Shown here piece after piece: positions 36,401 to 45,945 of a DNA stretch of 64,000 bases (its first letter is position 1; every line of letters starts with the position of its first letter). The notes beneath the pieces are model-generated. The model searched no databases, had not been told where the DNA came from, and was given only the letters and a program-made list of their open reading frames with translations. The stretch comes from Alligator mississippiensis. Its lineage: Eukaryota > Chordata > Crocodylia > Alligatoridae. A program made the translations under genes and the position numbers. Where the stretch lies: contig NC_081825.1 of assembly GCF_030867095.1 (NCBI RefSeq), positions 263,076,954 through 263,140,953 of the forward strand, written 5' to 3'.

Positions 36401-39400
36401 CTCGACCTGGACAGGTTACAGGGGTGGGCAAATGAAAATAGGATGGGATTCAATACTGACAAGTGCAGGGTACTGCACGTGGGCAGTAAGAACCAGCAGC
36501 ATACCTATAGGCTGGGGAACTCCCTTCTTGAACGCACAGTGGCAGAAAGAGATCTTGGAGTCATTATTGATTCCAAAATGAACATGGGCCGCCATTGTAA
36601 GGACGTGGTCAGTAAGGCCAACCGCACCTTGTTGTGCATCCACAGATGCATCACAAACAGGGCCAAGGAGGTGATCCTCCCCCTCTACGCAATACTGGTC
36701 AGGCCACAGTTGGACTACTGCATCCAGCTCTGGGTGCCGCACTTTAGGAGAGATGTGGCCAGCATCGAGAGGGTCCAGAGGAGGGCCACTCGCATGGTTC
36801 AGGGACAGCAGGGCAGACCCTATGAGGAGAGGCTATGAGGTCTGAACCTGTTCAGCCTTTACAAGAGAAAGCTGAAGGGGGACCTGGTGGCTGTCTACAA
36901 ACTTATCAAGGGGAACCAGCGGGGAATGGGAGAGGCCCTGTTCACCCGTGTACCTCCCAGAGTAACAAGGAATAACGGCCATAAATTGTCTGAGAGTAGA
37001 TTCAGGCTGGACATTAGAAGACATTATTTCACAGTCAGGGCAGCTAGGATCTGGAACCAACTTCCGAGGGAAGTGGTGCTGGCTCCGACCTTGGGGGTCT
37101 TTAAGAGGAGGCTTGACAATTACCTAGCTGGGATTATATGAGCCCAGTATTCTCTCCTGCCCAAGGCAGAGGGTCGGACTTGATGATCTACTTAGGTCCT
37201 TTCCAACCCTACATCTATGAATCATATAGAGTCATTGAGAAGTAGGGCTAAAACGGACCTCAGAAGTCATCTAGTCCAACCCCCTGCCTAAGCCAGGATC
37301 ATCCCCAGCCAAATTATTCCATACAACCATCATCTAAACTCTACACAAGACTACCCTCAACACTGACACAGCATACACTTAATACCCTAACCTGCTACAG
37401 GTAAAGCAGGGGAACCACTGCAGCCAATGTCCTGCCTCTATAAAACATTGTCAATTTATGCTCAAGAGGCCCCAGCTGATGGGATGATGTTTAAAAAGCT
37501 GCCCACATTCATCTCTGGAAAGATAGCAGCACAGTGCATTGTGCATGCAGATGTGGCTTAAATGAATGTTACAATTAGAGGTACACTGATGCATCAGTTT
37601 GATATAGGATCGGCACTGATATAAAGCAAATTGACTATATCAGAAATCTGCCTGAAGTGGCTGATAATTTGGCTGATAAATACCCCGTGCATGTACGTAG
37701 CCACAGTGCAGCACGCAGGTAGTGAGGAGCGCAACCTGGAAGCTTGTAGAGCTGCATGCAGCTAGTAAGTCTGTTGTGATAGAAGGGGAGTGGGGATGGA
37801 AGAGGTGTGGGGAGACAGTTCAATGCCCCCCCCCCCACCCAAACACGGTGTGGTGCTGCCCAGCTGGCGTGGGGCAGGGTGCAGGACAGAGCTGTGGCTT
37901 ATCTGAGGAGTGCGAGGAGGGGGAGTGGCTCCCACTGCTACACGCACCCCAGGAAAACACCGGGGTGGGGGGAGGGGGCATGTGCCCCTGGATCTGCACT
38001 GGGCAGAGAGAGCTATAGTTGCAGGCTGGGGCCAGGGGCTGGGCTGGGCTGTGCTTGGGGCAGGCAGCAGCAGCAGTGCTGGGAGAGCAGCTACTGGGGG
38101 GAAAGGGGGGGCGCGCTGCAGCCACCCCAAATTTCACTGTAGCTCCCCCATAGCCCCACCTCCCAGCGCTGCTGCCACCTGCCCCGAGCGTAGCGTGGCC
38201 AAGCCCCCTCCCCCCCACCAGGAAGAGCCCGGCACAGCCCCTGGCCCTGGCCCCAGCCCACAGCTCAGCCTGCCCTATCCTGCACAGATCTGGGGGCACA
38301 TGGCCCATCCTCTGGCAGGAGATGCTCCCCCTCCCCATGCCCCCCGGCCCACGCCCTGCCCCAGCCCCACTCCCTCCCTCACCATGGAGGGTGTTGAACT
38401 GTCTACCACAACAGACTTACTAGCTGGATGCAGCTGTATCAGAAATTGGATTGGCATCAGCTGATATGCCTCCTTAAAAGCTGGCCATCAATATGACCCA
38501 AAAAATCTCTATTGGTGCACCCCTAGTTACAACAGATCATTAATACACTCCTGAACATTCAAAGGGACTGTAGGGGCACAGCATATTCCCTGCTCCAAGA
38601 TACAGGTTTTCTTGGGTTGGAAAGGAACAACGCATTCCCATCTAGGTACTGCCACACTGAGACTGATATGCTGCCTGACGAGAATGGGCTTTGCCATCAA
38701 ACTAGGATGTGGTGATAACTAAAACATGCCCTTCCTTCTTCATCTCGGCACAGCAGGCAGCATGTGCATCTGTCTGTCTGTTTCCACAGTCACGCCACTA
38801 CCACTTTGACCACTTGTAAACTTTTGAACGTGGGAAAGCAGAAACACAGTTAATCAGAGGGAAGGGGCATGAAGAGGCCAGCAGGGAAGGGGAAACATGA
38901 GCAGGAGAATCAAAGTCAGAAGATGAAAAGAGCGGACTCTGAAAAGAATGTTTTATAGCATGAGGGGAGTGATGCCGCCCTCTGACCTCTCACTCGTTAA
39001 ATGTGGGGGTGAAGGTTCACTTGGTCCAGCACTAGGATTCAACTGCATTTTAAGCCTCTTCCTAAGAGGTATCTGTGGCTCTGTGCAACACCCACTTTCT
39101 GGGGAGTCCATCCACATTCACAGGTTGGCTGATGACTGAATGACCTCAGCAGCAGCCTCCAGTGGTCACGGACCCCAAAGGAATGTGGGCAGCACCGAAG
39201 GGCAAAGCCAATGGGCCTGCCTATGGCACTGCACAAACACGGCTGCTCTGAAGGCTGAAGCTACCGGCTCAGACAGCAGCATACACACAGCACTGTGGTG
39301 GGCTTGAGCTCCGTGCCGTCCGGCTTGTAAGATGATGAACCTGCTCTTATTTGGTCTCCATTTCAGCTAAAATAGCTTAATTCAGCTGCCTACAGCTCAG

Positions 39401-40154
39401 GAACCAGGCACAATGGATCCGAGGAGAAACAGTTCAGGTGGCAGAGTAGGAATAGCTCATCACCCCTAATTCTACAGGTGCCTTCCTTTGAGCATAACAA
39501 ATCTCAGACATAAGACGTCAAGCCTCTGCGCTATGGGCAGAAATGCCAGGGAACAGGCCACGTGTCTGCTTCCACCCCCCTTTTATTCACGCACCTGCAA
39601 CTTCATCTCACCCCCCTCCTAACAGGCCAAGCAGACACAACCACCCGCTTGTAGCTGCGAAGGGCAGATCAGGAAGCAGCAGGATTCACCCCAGGGGTGA
39701 GAGCCGACATCACAGCAGAAGTGCCTGTGGCAGAGCTCGAGCTAGCCCGGCTGCACCTGTGCCTGCGCCCCAAGTTGAACCGCCGGCACCGCACTTACTG
39801 CCCACGGGCTCCCCGCTCCAGCTGACCCGCTCGAGGTCGTCGTCATCGTCAACGATGTCGCGGAGGCTGTTTACGGCCCGCTTAGACTCCTTCAGCTGCG
39901 AGGGAAGGCGAGGCCGAGTGAGGCCGACGTGAGGCCGCCCCAGCCTCGGAGGCTCCCGTCCCGCCTCGGCCCAGGGCTCAAGGAGCTGTCCGGGGCCGGT
40001 GGTTCTGCAGGGCAGATCCCGCCCCCGCCCCGCCCCTGGTACATGCGGCGCCCCCCCGCACCTGGCAGAGCTCGTCGTCGTCGTCGTCAAAGGTGAAGGC
40101 GCGGCACTTGGAGCTGTGCCAGTACTCGTCCTCGTCCGCTCGCGCGCGGCTCAT
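21468..40154 (-). CDS. VIPAS39: VIPAS39 (SPE-39/VIPAR), complete, 19 coding exons
   Basis: Minus-strand coding exons: 40154-40062, 39895-39799, 35745-35611, 34605-34567, 33182-33118, 31145-31089, 30584-30492, 28393-28360, 27860-27758, 27652-27625, 27350-27277, 26748-26673, 26325-26191, 25624-25583, 24853-24764, 24192-24106, 23311-23222, 22855-22751 and 21488-21468. All are GT-AG, phases close, total 1464 bases, 487 aa (human 493). The N terminus is acidic ([27 protein letters not shown]). The C-terminal two thirds is the Vps16-C-like region, with [54 protein letters not shown] and the end QIRWKN. Known role: partner of VPS33B in endosomal and post-Golgi sorting (CHEVI complex), including collagen lysyl hydroxylase transport; human loss causes ARC syndrome. 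It is divergent from AHSA1 across a short shared promoter. Several exons are very short (21, 28, 34, 39 and 42 bases). Confidence 0.97.
22219..22591. mobile_element. Non-autonomous hAT element with perfect 8-bp duplication
   Basis: The left end AAGGGTACTCAACCTCTGGCC and right end GGCTGAGCACCAGTG are imperfect inverted repeats. ACCTAGAC flanks both sides exactly (22211-22218 and 22592-22599). It sits just downstream of VIPAS39 coding exon 18, in the last intron. Confidence 0.8.
28647..29655. mobile_element. 1.0-kb non-autonomous hAT with GC-rich fold-back core
   Basis: TTCTACAG flanks both sides exactly (28639-28646 and 29656-29663). Ends are CAGTGGTTGTGGGGG and, inverted, CAGGGTCTTTCAACC. 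The core is GC-rich and partly self-inverted: GTGCCCCCGGATCTGCAC near the left and CAGATCTGGGGGCAC near the right. Core blocks recur in the element at 37576-38525. Long open frames here are a GC effect. It lies in a VIPAS39 intron. Confidence 0.85.
29802..30082. mobile_element. Non-autonomous hAT element
   Basis: Ends are CAGTGGTGCTCAACCTTTTGG and, inverted, CAGGGGCACTCAACCCC. Flanking 8-mers GCCTAGAA (29794-29801) and GTCTAGAA (30083-30090) differ once. It lies about 140 bases from the larger hAT in the same VIPAS39 intron. Confidence 0.8.
32276..32480 (-). mobile_element. Possible LINE (CR1/L2-like) fragment
   Basis: The plus strand has TTAATGTTAAATGTTCCAAG, GGGACCCCACCACTCTCCCT and GGAAGCTTGTTCCGTAAACT, the pattern of an antisense CR1/L2 segment. 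It is diverged. Confidence 0.45.
35885..37220 (+). mobile_element. CR1 LINE, 5'-truncated, with reverse transcriptase remains
   Basis: A frame at 35927-36838 (303 codons) carries reverse transcriptase signatures: [52 protein letters not shown] and a FIDD catalytic box (usual form YADD or FADD). A stop follows YEERL, after which a further piece (36887-37141) continues to the CR1 3' tail at about 37,220. It lies in VIPAS39 intron 2, antisense to the gene. Confidence 0.9.
37223..37345 (-). mobile_element. CR1 3' end, opposite orientation
   Basis: The plus strand reads CATCTAGTCCAACCCCCTGC after a GGACCTCAGAAGT block, the reverse complement of a CR1 3' terminus. It meets the previous copy tail to tail. 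Confidence 0.75.
37576..38525. mobile_element. 0.95-kb non-autonomous hAT fold-back element
   Basis: Ends are TAGAGGTACACTGATGCATC and, inverted, TAGGGGTGCACCAATAGAGA. Flanking 8-mers GTTACAAT (37568-37575) and GTTACAAC (38526-38533) differ once. Inner arms are inverted copies: AGCTAGTAAGTCTGTTGTG appears directly on the left and inverted on the right. The GC-rich middle shares blocks with the element at 28647-29655. It lies in VIPAS39 intron 2. Confidence 0.85.
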
Positions 40155-40297
40155 CGGGCCGCCGCCGGGCTCGGGCCAGCCCCGCTCTGCTCCCCGCGCC
40201 GCACAGCCCGACGAGGCCGCACTCCCGCCGCCCCGGCCCCTTCCCGCGGGGAGCGGCAGCGAGGACTACCCGTCCCGGCGGCCCCTAGCCGTTTCCG

Positions 40298-40305
40298 ACT
40301 TCCGG
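40298..40305 (-). promoter_or_regulatory. ETS/GABP-type site (CCGGAAGT)
   Basis: ACTTCCGG on the plus strand is CCGGAAGT on the minus strand, the high-affinity ETS core. It lies 144 bases upstream of the VIPAS39 start codon, facing that gene. GABP-class sites are enriched in divergent CpG promoters. Binding is inferred. Confidence 0.5.
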
Positions 40306-40462
40306 CGCCCCTGCGTGATAGCCCTTCCCGAGGGGCGGGGGCGTGGCCTGAGTAGCCCCTTCTACGGAGCGGCACAGGGGCCAAACAGATTCCACTCGTG
40401 GCTGAGCGAGACATGCGCCGCCGAAGGAGGCGGGGCCCTGTCTGGAAGCGCTGGCGGGGAGG

Positions 40463-40470
40463 CCGGAAGT
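40463..40470 (+). promoter_or_regulatory. ETS/GABP-type site (CCGGAAGT)
   Basis: An exact CCGGAAGT on the plus strand, about 91 bases before the AHSA1 start codon. It mirrors the site at 40298-40305 in the opposite orientation. Binding is inferred. Confidence 0.5.
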
Positions 40471-40518
40471 GGGTCCACGCTGGTGACGGAAGCCGGGAGG
40501 CGGCGCGGCTGCCGGCGT

Positions 40519-40531
40519 TTCTAGTAGATTC
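40519..40531 (+). promoter_or_regulatory. Heat-shock-element-like site upstream of AHSA1
   Basis: TTCTAGTAGATTC matches the three-unit heat-shock pattern TTCnnGAAnnTTC at all but one fixed base (GTA in place of GAA). It ends 29 bases before the AHSA1 ATG, so it may lie in the 5' UTR or core promoter. AHSA1 is known to be heat-inducible in human cells, so HSF1 control is plausible but untested here. Confidence 0.45.
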
Positions 40532-40560
40532 CACGGCGGCGGCGGCGGGTCCGGGTCCCG

Positions 40561-43500
40561 ATGGCCAAGTGGGGCGAGGGAGACCCGCGCTGGATCGTGG
40601 AGCAGCGCGCGGACGCCACCAACGTCAACAACTGGCACTGGTGCGGGGGGCGGGGGGAGGACCGGGGGGGGCGCTGGGGAGGTCCCCGGGCAGGGCCCCG
40701 AGTTTGACCCCTGTCCGCTGCCCCCCTCCTGCAGGACGGAGCGCGACGCGTCCAACTGGTCAACCGAGCGGCTGCGTGCGCTGCTGCTGGGGGTGTGCGT
40801 GCGGGGCGCAGAGGGCACGTGCGAGGTGACGGAGGTGAGCCGGCTCGAGGGCGAGGCCTCTATCAACAACCGCAAGGGCAAGCTCATCTTCTTCTACGAG
40901 TGGAGCCTGCGCCTGGCCTGGACGGGTGAGCACAGGGGTGGCGTGGGGGGGCGGGACAGGGGGGCTCTGCGGGTACCCGTGCTGAGTGGCCCCTCCTGTC
41001 CCGCAGGCACTTCGCTGGAGGGGGTGACATACAAGGGCTACGTGGAGATCCCCAACCTCTCGGACGAGAACGACGTGGATGAGGTGGAGGTAGGGGCCGT
41101 CGCTGCGCCAGTGTTGGTGCCTCTCCAGCCGCCACCCCCCAGAGGTGAAGCCTCTTGGGCCACAAGGCAGCCGGGGCCGCCCCGCGTTTATGCCTGCGGA
41201 GCAGCCGAGCAGAGCTGTAGCGCGTGGAAACCTGACTGGCTGCGCCCGCCTGCCCGAGCCGCTTGCGCAGGAGGCAGCCTGAGCAGAGCGTTCCCCGTGT
41301 AGCTTTGGCGGGATCAGGTTTCCAGGCAGAGGTGCTGCCCCGAGGCCGAGCCGTGCGGGGGGCCCCGCACATGCGGCTTTGTTCACAAGCTGCTTGTCCT
41401 TTCTGTTCAGATCAGTGTTGGGCTGGTTAAAGATGAGCCTGACACGAACTTACTGGCCTTAATGAAGCAAGAGGGCACGAGGCTGATCAGAGATGCAGTG
41501 AGCACGTACATCAGCGCCCTGAAAACAGGTGAGCGATTTGGGAGGAAGAAGCGTGTCGGAGCTGCCCTGCAGCTGCTGCATGAGGACATGCAGCGGGAGT
41601 GGTTGCAGCGCTCCCTAGTTATCTTTCCATCTCTGTTGGAAACACGCTGGCCCAGGGCAGGAGGCTTCTTGGAGTTCCTTAGAATACGCTGGTCTCCCAG
41701 CTTTGCAGTTTGCAGCACATTGTGGTAGCTCCGTATCCAGTACTCCCAGGAGTCGATAGAACAAGTGTTGTAGCATCTTCAATGCCGAGCATGCAATTCC
41801 AACTGTGGAGATGGTAATTCAGGATAGTTTTTCACATATAGATGGTGAGAGAGAGGGACTTAGACGCTGACAGATTTTGTGGGTCAGTGTGGGGGCAGTT
41901 CAGCATTTGGCTCTCAAAAAAAATGCCTGATCTCACTTCACATCTAACTTATTTGATCTCTCTGGGTTACTAGTTTTTGTTATACGTTCTTCTTCCCACA
42001 TGCTAACAAGATTTAAAGAACAGATCTTGCATCCAGATCCCCACAGATTTGGACTGAACTAGCACATTGAGATCACTGGTGAGGTTTTGCTGGTGTAATT
42101 AAATAAGTTTTTTTTCCCAGACTGCAAATGCATTAAATGAACTTAAAACTTGGATTTTCCTGTCATGCTCAGCAGTTGGAGGTAAACTCACTTGGTTCTG
42201 CTTTCCTCCCCAGCACAGACTAGAAATGGGTGCATTGGCAGGAGAACTCATTCTGTGCTGTGTATAAACTCGTCCTAGTCATGACCTTACGTTGTCAGAC
42301 TTTGCAGCCGTAGACAGCTTGTAGTATTTTGAGTAGTTTAGAGATTCTCCTAGTCCTGACTAGTTTTATTGGCCTATTTCTGTCCTTTTAGAGTTCACCC
42401 AAGGCATGATCCTGCCCACAGTGAATGGTGAGCAGACAGAGCTAGCTCCACAGCTGACACCCAGAGCAGAGGAGCGCAAGGTAAAGAAAACATCCCACAT
42501 CTGATTGTGGAGGTCTGGATGCAGCTGGATAAAAGCAGCTGTAAATTGGTTTTTAGGAAAAGCTTCCTTACTTATAAGAGCAATAAGACAGTGAAACAAG
42601 TTATCCAAAGAAGCTGTAGAATCTCCTTCATTGGAGGCTTATAAGAGGAGACTGGGGGTGTGTCCAGATGAGAGCAGACATCACATTTGCGCACCACATA
42701 CTGCACAGTCCAGTGTTCTCCATGTTGCAAGGGTGTGCTGCCTGAGCATGTGCTGCTCTGTTTTTCTTTCCCATGGGTTTTTTTGAACCCTGGATATCCA
42801 AGGGCTAAAAAAACCTGCGGGGGAAAAAAAACCAATCTTTTCATGTGCTGCTGAAAAGTGGAGCCAGGCTGCCAGGAGCTGTGCTGCAGCTGCTGGCTGA
42901 GCTCTGCCCAGCAGGATCACTGTGGCTGCAGCCCACGGGAGGCCCCCAGGACCCCAGGTAAGACTACTGGAGCCACCACAGTGCTGGTCCCTGCCTCCCT
43001 TACTGCCCCCAGGGTAACTTACATGCCACAGGCATTCCCCGAGGACAAGTAGCTGCTAGTTGTCCACGGTGAACCAAATGTCCACATGTCTGGATGTGCC
43101 CTGGTTGTGTGTCTGTCTAGAATGGCTCAGGAACTGCAAATCCTGTATCTCTCGTATATGTGGTTGGACTAGATGATCCTTGAGATCTCTGTCAACCTTT
43201 GTTGTTCTGATAAGATTCTTGCTGTTCTCCCTGGACTGTGAAGGAACAGACTCGTGTCTATGGAAAAACTGGGAAATGTTTCTAAAGTGGTGTGTAAGTC
43301 CTGAGTGTGTACTTTAACACTGGTTTGTGTTTCCTTAGACCACTGCTAATACAAGCACTGCGACACCTCAGCCTAAATCCGTAGGAGTCAAGATCCCCAC
43401 CTGTAAAATCAGTTTGAAAGACACTTTCTTAACATCTCCTGAGGAGCTCTACAGAGTGTTCATCACCCAGGAGGTAAGCCCGCATGGAGAACCCAGGGTG

Positions 43501-45737
43501 CTGATAATGGATCTAGCAGCAGGTGTGTCCCACCTGTGACTTCCTTGTCTGCTCAGCAGTTGAGAGAGCAGTGTCCCACCCGTGCTGCTGAGATGGTCTG
43601 AATCTTGTGACAGTAGCTGCCTTGAACACACTGGCTGTCTTGCTCTGCTGGGGGTGAGTGGGGAGTATGGCATCTGAGATAAAGACATGTCCCACAGGAC
43701 CAGTCCTGCCTGAACCATTTTCCTATGCAGGATTCTGCAGGTGATCAGGGTTTTGAGAGTTGCCACGTGAACTACAGATTTACAAGCCAGCACTCTTCAG
43801 GCACTACTTATTAGGCTGTGTGTGCTAGCGTGCTCTGGTCCCTGCTCTGCAGGGGAGCAGCTGTCTACAGTCCTAGCGGTTGCAGTGCATATGGCAGCAA
43901 GCATGGGGTCTCTGCATAGGCCTCAGTGCCTGCCCCAGCTTTTGAAAATTCATTCCCTAAGAACCAGGCTTTAACTGGATCACCATCTTGTAGCAGAGAA
44001 TTGCTTATGAAATAATGTGTCTTTTTTGCACCGATAGGAGGTGAATAGTGAGTATGAGGGGCCCAGTCCTCTGCCATGCACCCTGGCACATGAGAAAGAC
44101 CAAATATTTTTGTCCATGGAGTGCTGGAATGGCATGGCATGCTCAGCTGCTGCATTCCTGACTAGGAGGCCTGTCAGTTTGCTTCAGATTCTTCAGGAGC
44201 TGGCTGGAAAGACGAGATGCTTCTCTTTTCCTCATCCTATAAACACAGACCTTCAGTTTTGGCCCAGAAACCTGTTCCAGAAACCCTTGTGCTGAGGCAG
44301 GGGGCTGTAGTTTAGGTGGTGTCCAAGCAGTGGGCTCTGGTGCTTTGGGTCAGACAGATCTTGTGTGCTGTACTTAAGTCTGTTTGCTCTCTCTTCAGAT
44401 GGTGCAGGCTTTCACCCATGCACCAGCAGCTGTAGATGCTGACAAAGGAGGGAAGTTCCTTCTGCTGGATGGCAGTGTCAGTGGAGAGTTTATCAACCTA
44501 GTGAGTACCAGCCTGGGCAGCTGCACCTTATTCTGAAGGTGTGCTGTGGCCAGGCCCTTCCTGCCCGGCAGCCTTTGAGTCATCTGCTCTGTATCACACT
44601 TTCCTCAAAGACGAAACCCTCCCTGCTGACTGCCGTTCCCCTACAATCCATCTTGGTAACGAAGATCCAATTACTGCTGAAAGGTAGTGGGACTTACCAG
44701 AGAACACTCAGGACTGGGAAGGGGGCCTGACTTTTCCTGGTTTTACCCCTAACCAGCCACTTGTCCAAGATCAAGACTTTGCTTATCTCCTCTTCCTCCT
44801 TTATGTCTTGTATTACTTATGGGTTTCTTGAATGAGCTTCAGGTTATGTTCAGCTTTGGGCACTTGCTGACTCAGATTGTGGGGGTAGTTGAATAGCTGG
44901 CTCCCTCACTGCATGTTCCATTCTTCCCTTTCCTAGGTCCCGGAGAAGCAGCTTATTATGAAGTGGAGATTTAAATCTTGGCCAGGTGGTAAGTAGCCTC
45001 AAGAGCTGGACCACAGAGTTACAGCCCTTGTCTGGCTTAAATGAATCTAGGCCTCACTACCATGGTTGGGCTCTGGTTGGGGTAGGAGGCAGCATTCTGG
45101 AGCCTGCACTGGTATAGATATCGCCTAGTGATCTCGCAGCTTCATATTCCACAGTGGGTGGTGCTGGGGACCATACACTGCTGCTAAACTTCCAGTCCCA
45201 TCCATTTTCCTGGAAGCAGACAGGAACTTAAGCAGTGTAGAAGCAGCATGCTCAGCCTCCAGGGTAGTGTGCTGCAAATCTGGCCATGAGCTGGGTAGCA
45301 TAAAGAGAATGCCTTGCTGTGCTGCATCTGGAAGGCAGGCAGACGCAGTTGTCATGTAGGCCATGAACAAAAGAGCTGTTTACCAGGGAAGGCCTGTGGA
45401 AGCCAGTCTGGCTCCACAGAAAGTACTGTGCCCCCCAGAGCAGTGAGAAGGGGAGTCAACTTTTCTTAAGTGGTGCTAGGTAACAGGAGAGCATCTCAGT
45501 GATTTGCTTAGCTGGACTCTTTCTTGCTCAGTGCTGATGCAGGGGCTTGCTCTGGTTCTCTTAGGGCACTTTGCAACTATTACCTTGAACTTCATCGATA
45601 AAGGTGGTGAGACGGAAGTGTGCTTGGAAGGCAAGGGCATTCCTGCCAGTGAGGAGGAGCAAACACGGCAAGGCTGGCAGCGTTACTACTTTGAGGGCAT
45701 TAAACAGACATTTGGCTATGGTGCCCGCTTGTTTTAA
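40561..45737 (+). CDS. AHSA1: AHSA1, activator of HSP90 ATPase 1, complete
   Basis: Nine coding exons: 40561-40640, 40735-40925, 41007-41089, 41411-41528, 42392-42480, 43339-43473, 44399-44500, 44937-44988 and 45565-45737. All are GT-AG, phases close, total 1023 bases, 340 aa (human 338). The protein begins MAKWGEGDPRWIVEQ and carries the conserved NxNNWHW motif at residues 21-27. The N-terminal Aha1 domain includes KGKLIFFYEW and VEIPNLSDEN. A variable linker (TANTSTATPQPKS) leads to the C-terminal SRPBCC-type domain with GVKIPTCKI, VQAFTHAPAA, MKWRFKSWP and the end GWQRYYFEGIKQTFGYGARLF. Known role: cytosolic co-chaperone that bridges the HSP90 middle and N domains and speeds ATP hydrolysis. 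It shares its promoter with VIPAS39. Intron 5 carries nested mobile elements. Confidence 0.98.
42530..42655 (+). mobile_element. CR1/L3-type LINE 3' region, left part
   Basis: TAGGAAAAGCTTCCTTACTT, AACAAGTTATCCAAAGAAGC and TGTAGAATCTCCTTCATTGG are in CR1/L3 3' order. It stops where the element at 42656 begins. Confidence 0.65.
42656..43101. mobile_element. Non-autonomous DNA transposon inserted in a LINE
   Basis: The left end GGGTGTGTCCAGATGAG and inverted right end GGGCACATCCAGACATG are imperfect terminal repeats. The element interrupts a CR1/L3 3' end. Target duplication is unclear (CTGG on both sides at most). A relative lies at 2270-2460. It sits in AHSA1 intron 5. Confidence 0.65.
43102..43200 (+). 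mobile_element. CR1/L3-type LINE 3' tail, right part
   Basis: GTCTGTCTAGAATGG, GGTTGGACTAGATGATCC and TGAGATCTCTGTCAACC form the LINE 3' terminus and continue the piece ending at 42655. Confidence 0.65.
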
Positions 45738-45939
45738 CATCAGCTGCTGGCAGGTCTCTGCCCGAAGGTTCTGCCACGTGGACTAATTGGCATCTCATCT
45801 CTCGTCTTCTGTTCTTGGCATCACTGCTATGAATAGTGGGATGGCAGCACCCTGAGGAAAGGCCACTTGTAGCCCTCACTGCTTTGTGCATGTCTCATGC
45901 CGTGGGGGCATCTGTCACTTGTATATACATCTATTGCTA

Positions 45940-45945
45940 AATAAA
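45940..45945 (+). terminator. AHSA1 poly(A) signal (AATAAA)
   Basis: AATAAA lies about 200 bases after the AHSA1 stop codon and would give a short 3' UTR. It is the first canonical signal downstream. Confidence 0.8.

Larger units (their letters stand above)
40155..40560. promoter_or_regulatory. Bidirectional promoter of VIPAS39 (-) and AHSA1 (+)
   Basis: Only about 406 bases separate the two start codons, so both 5' UTRs and core promoters must lie here or overlap the first exons. The sequence is CpG-dense with no TATA box that I can see, as expected for a divergent housekeeping promoter. Two ETS-type sites and one heat-shock-like element are listed separately. Transcription starts are not visible from sequence. 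Confidence 0.8.
39740..41350. other. CpG island over the VIPAS39/AHSA1 start region
   Basis: The block is strikingly rich in G+C and CpG compared with sequence on both sides. It covers VIPAS39 exons 1-2 and AHSA1 exons 1-3. Edges are judged by eye. Open frames on both strands here are a by-product of few stop codons at high GC. Confidence 0.85.

Noticed and set aside
40093-41386. Long open frames on both strands across the CpG island
   Set aside because: They are antisense or out of frame to VIPAS39 exon 1 and AHSA1 exons 1-3 and stem from low stop-codon frequency at high GC.
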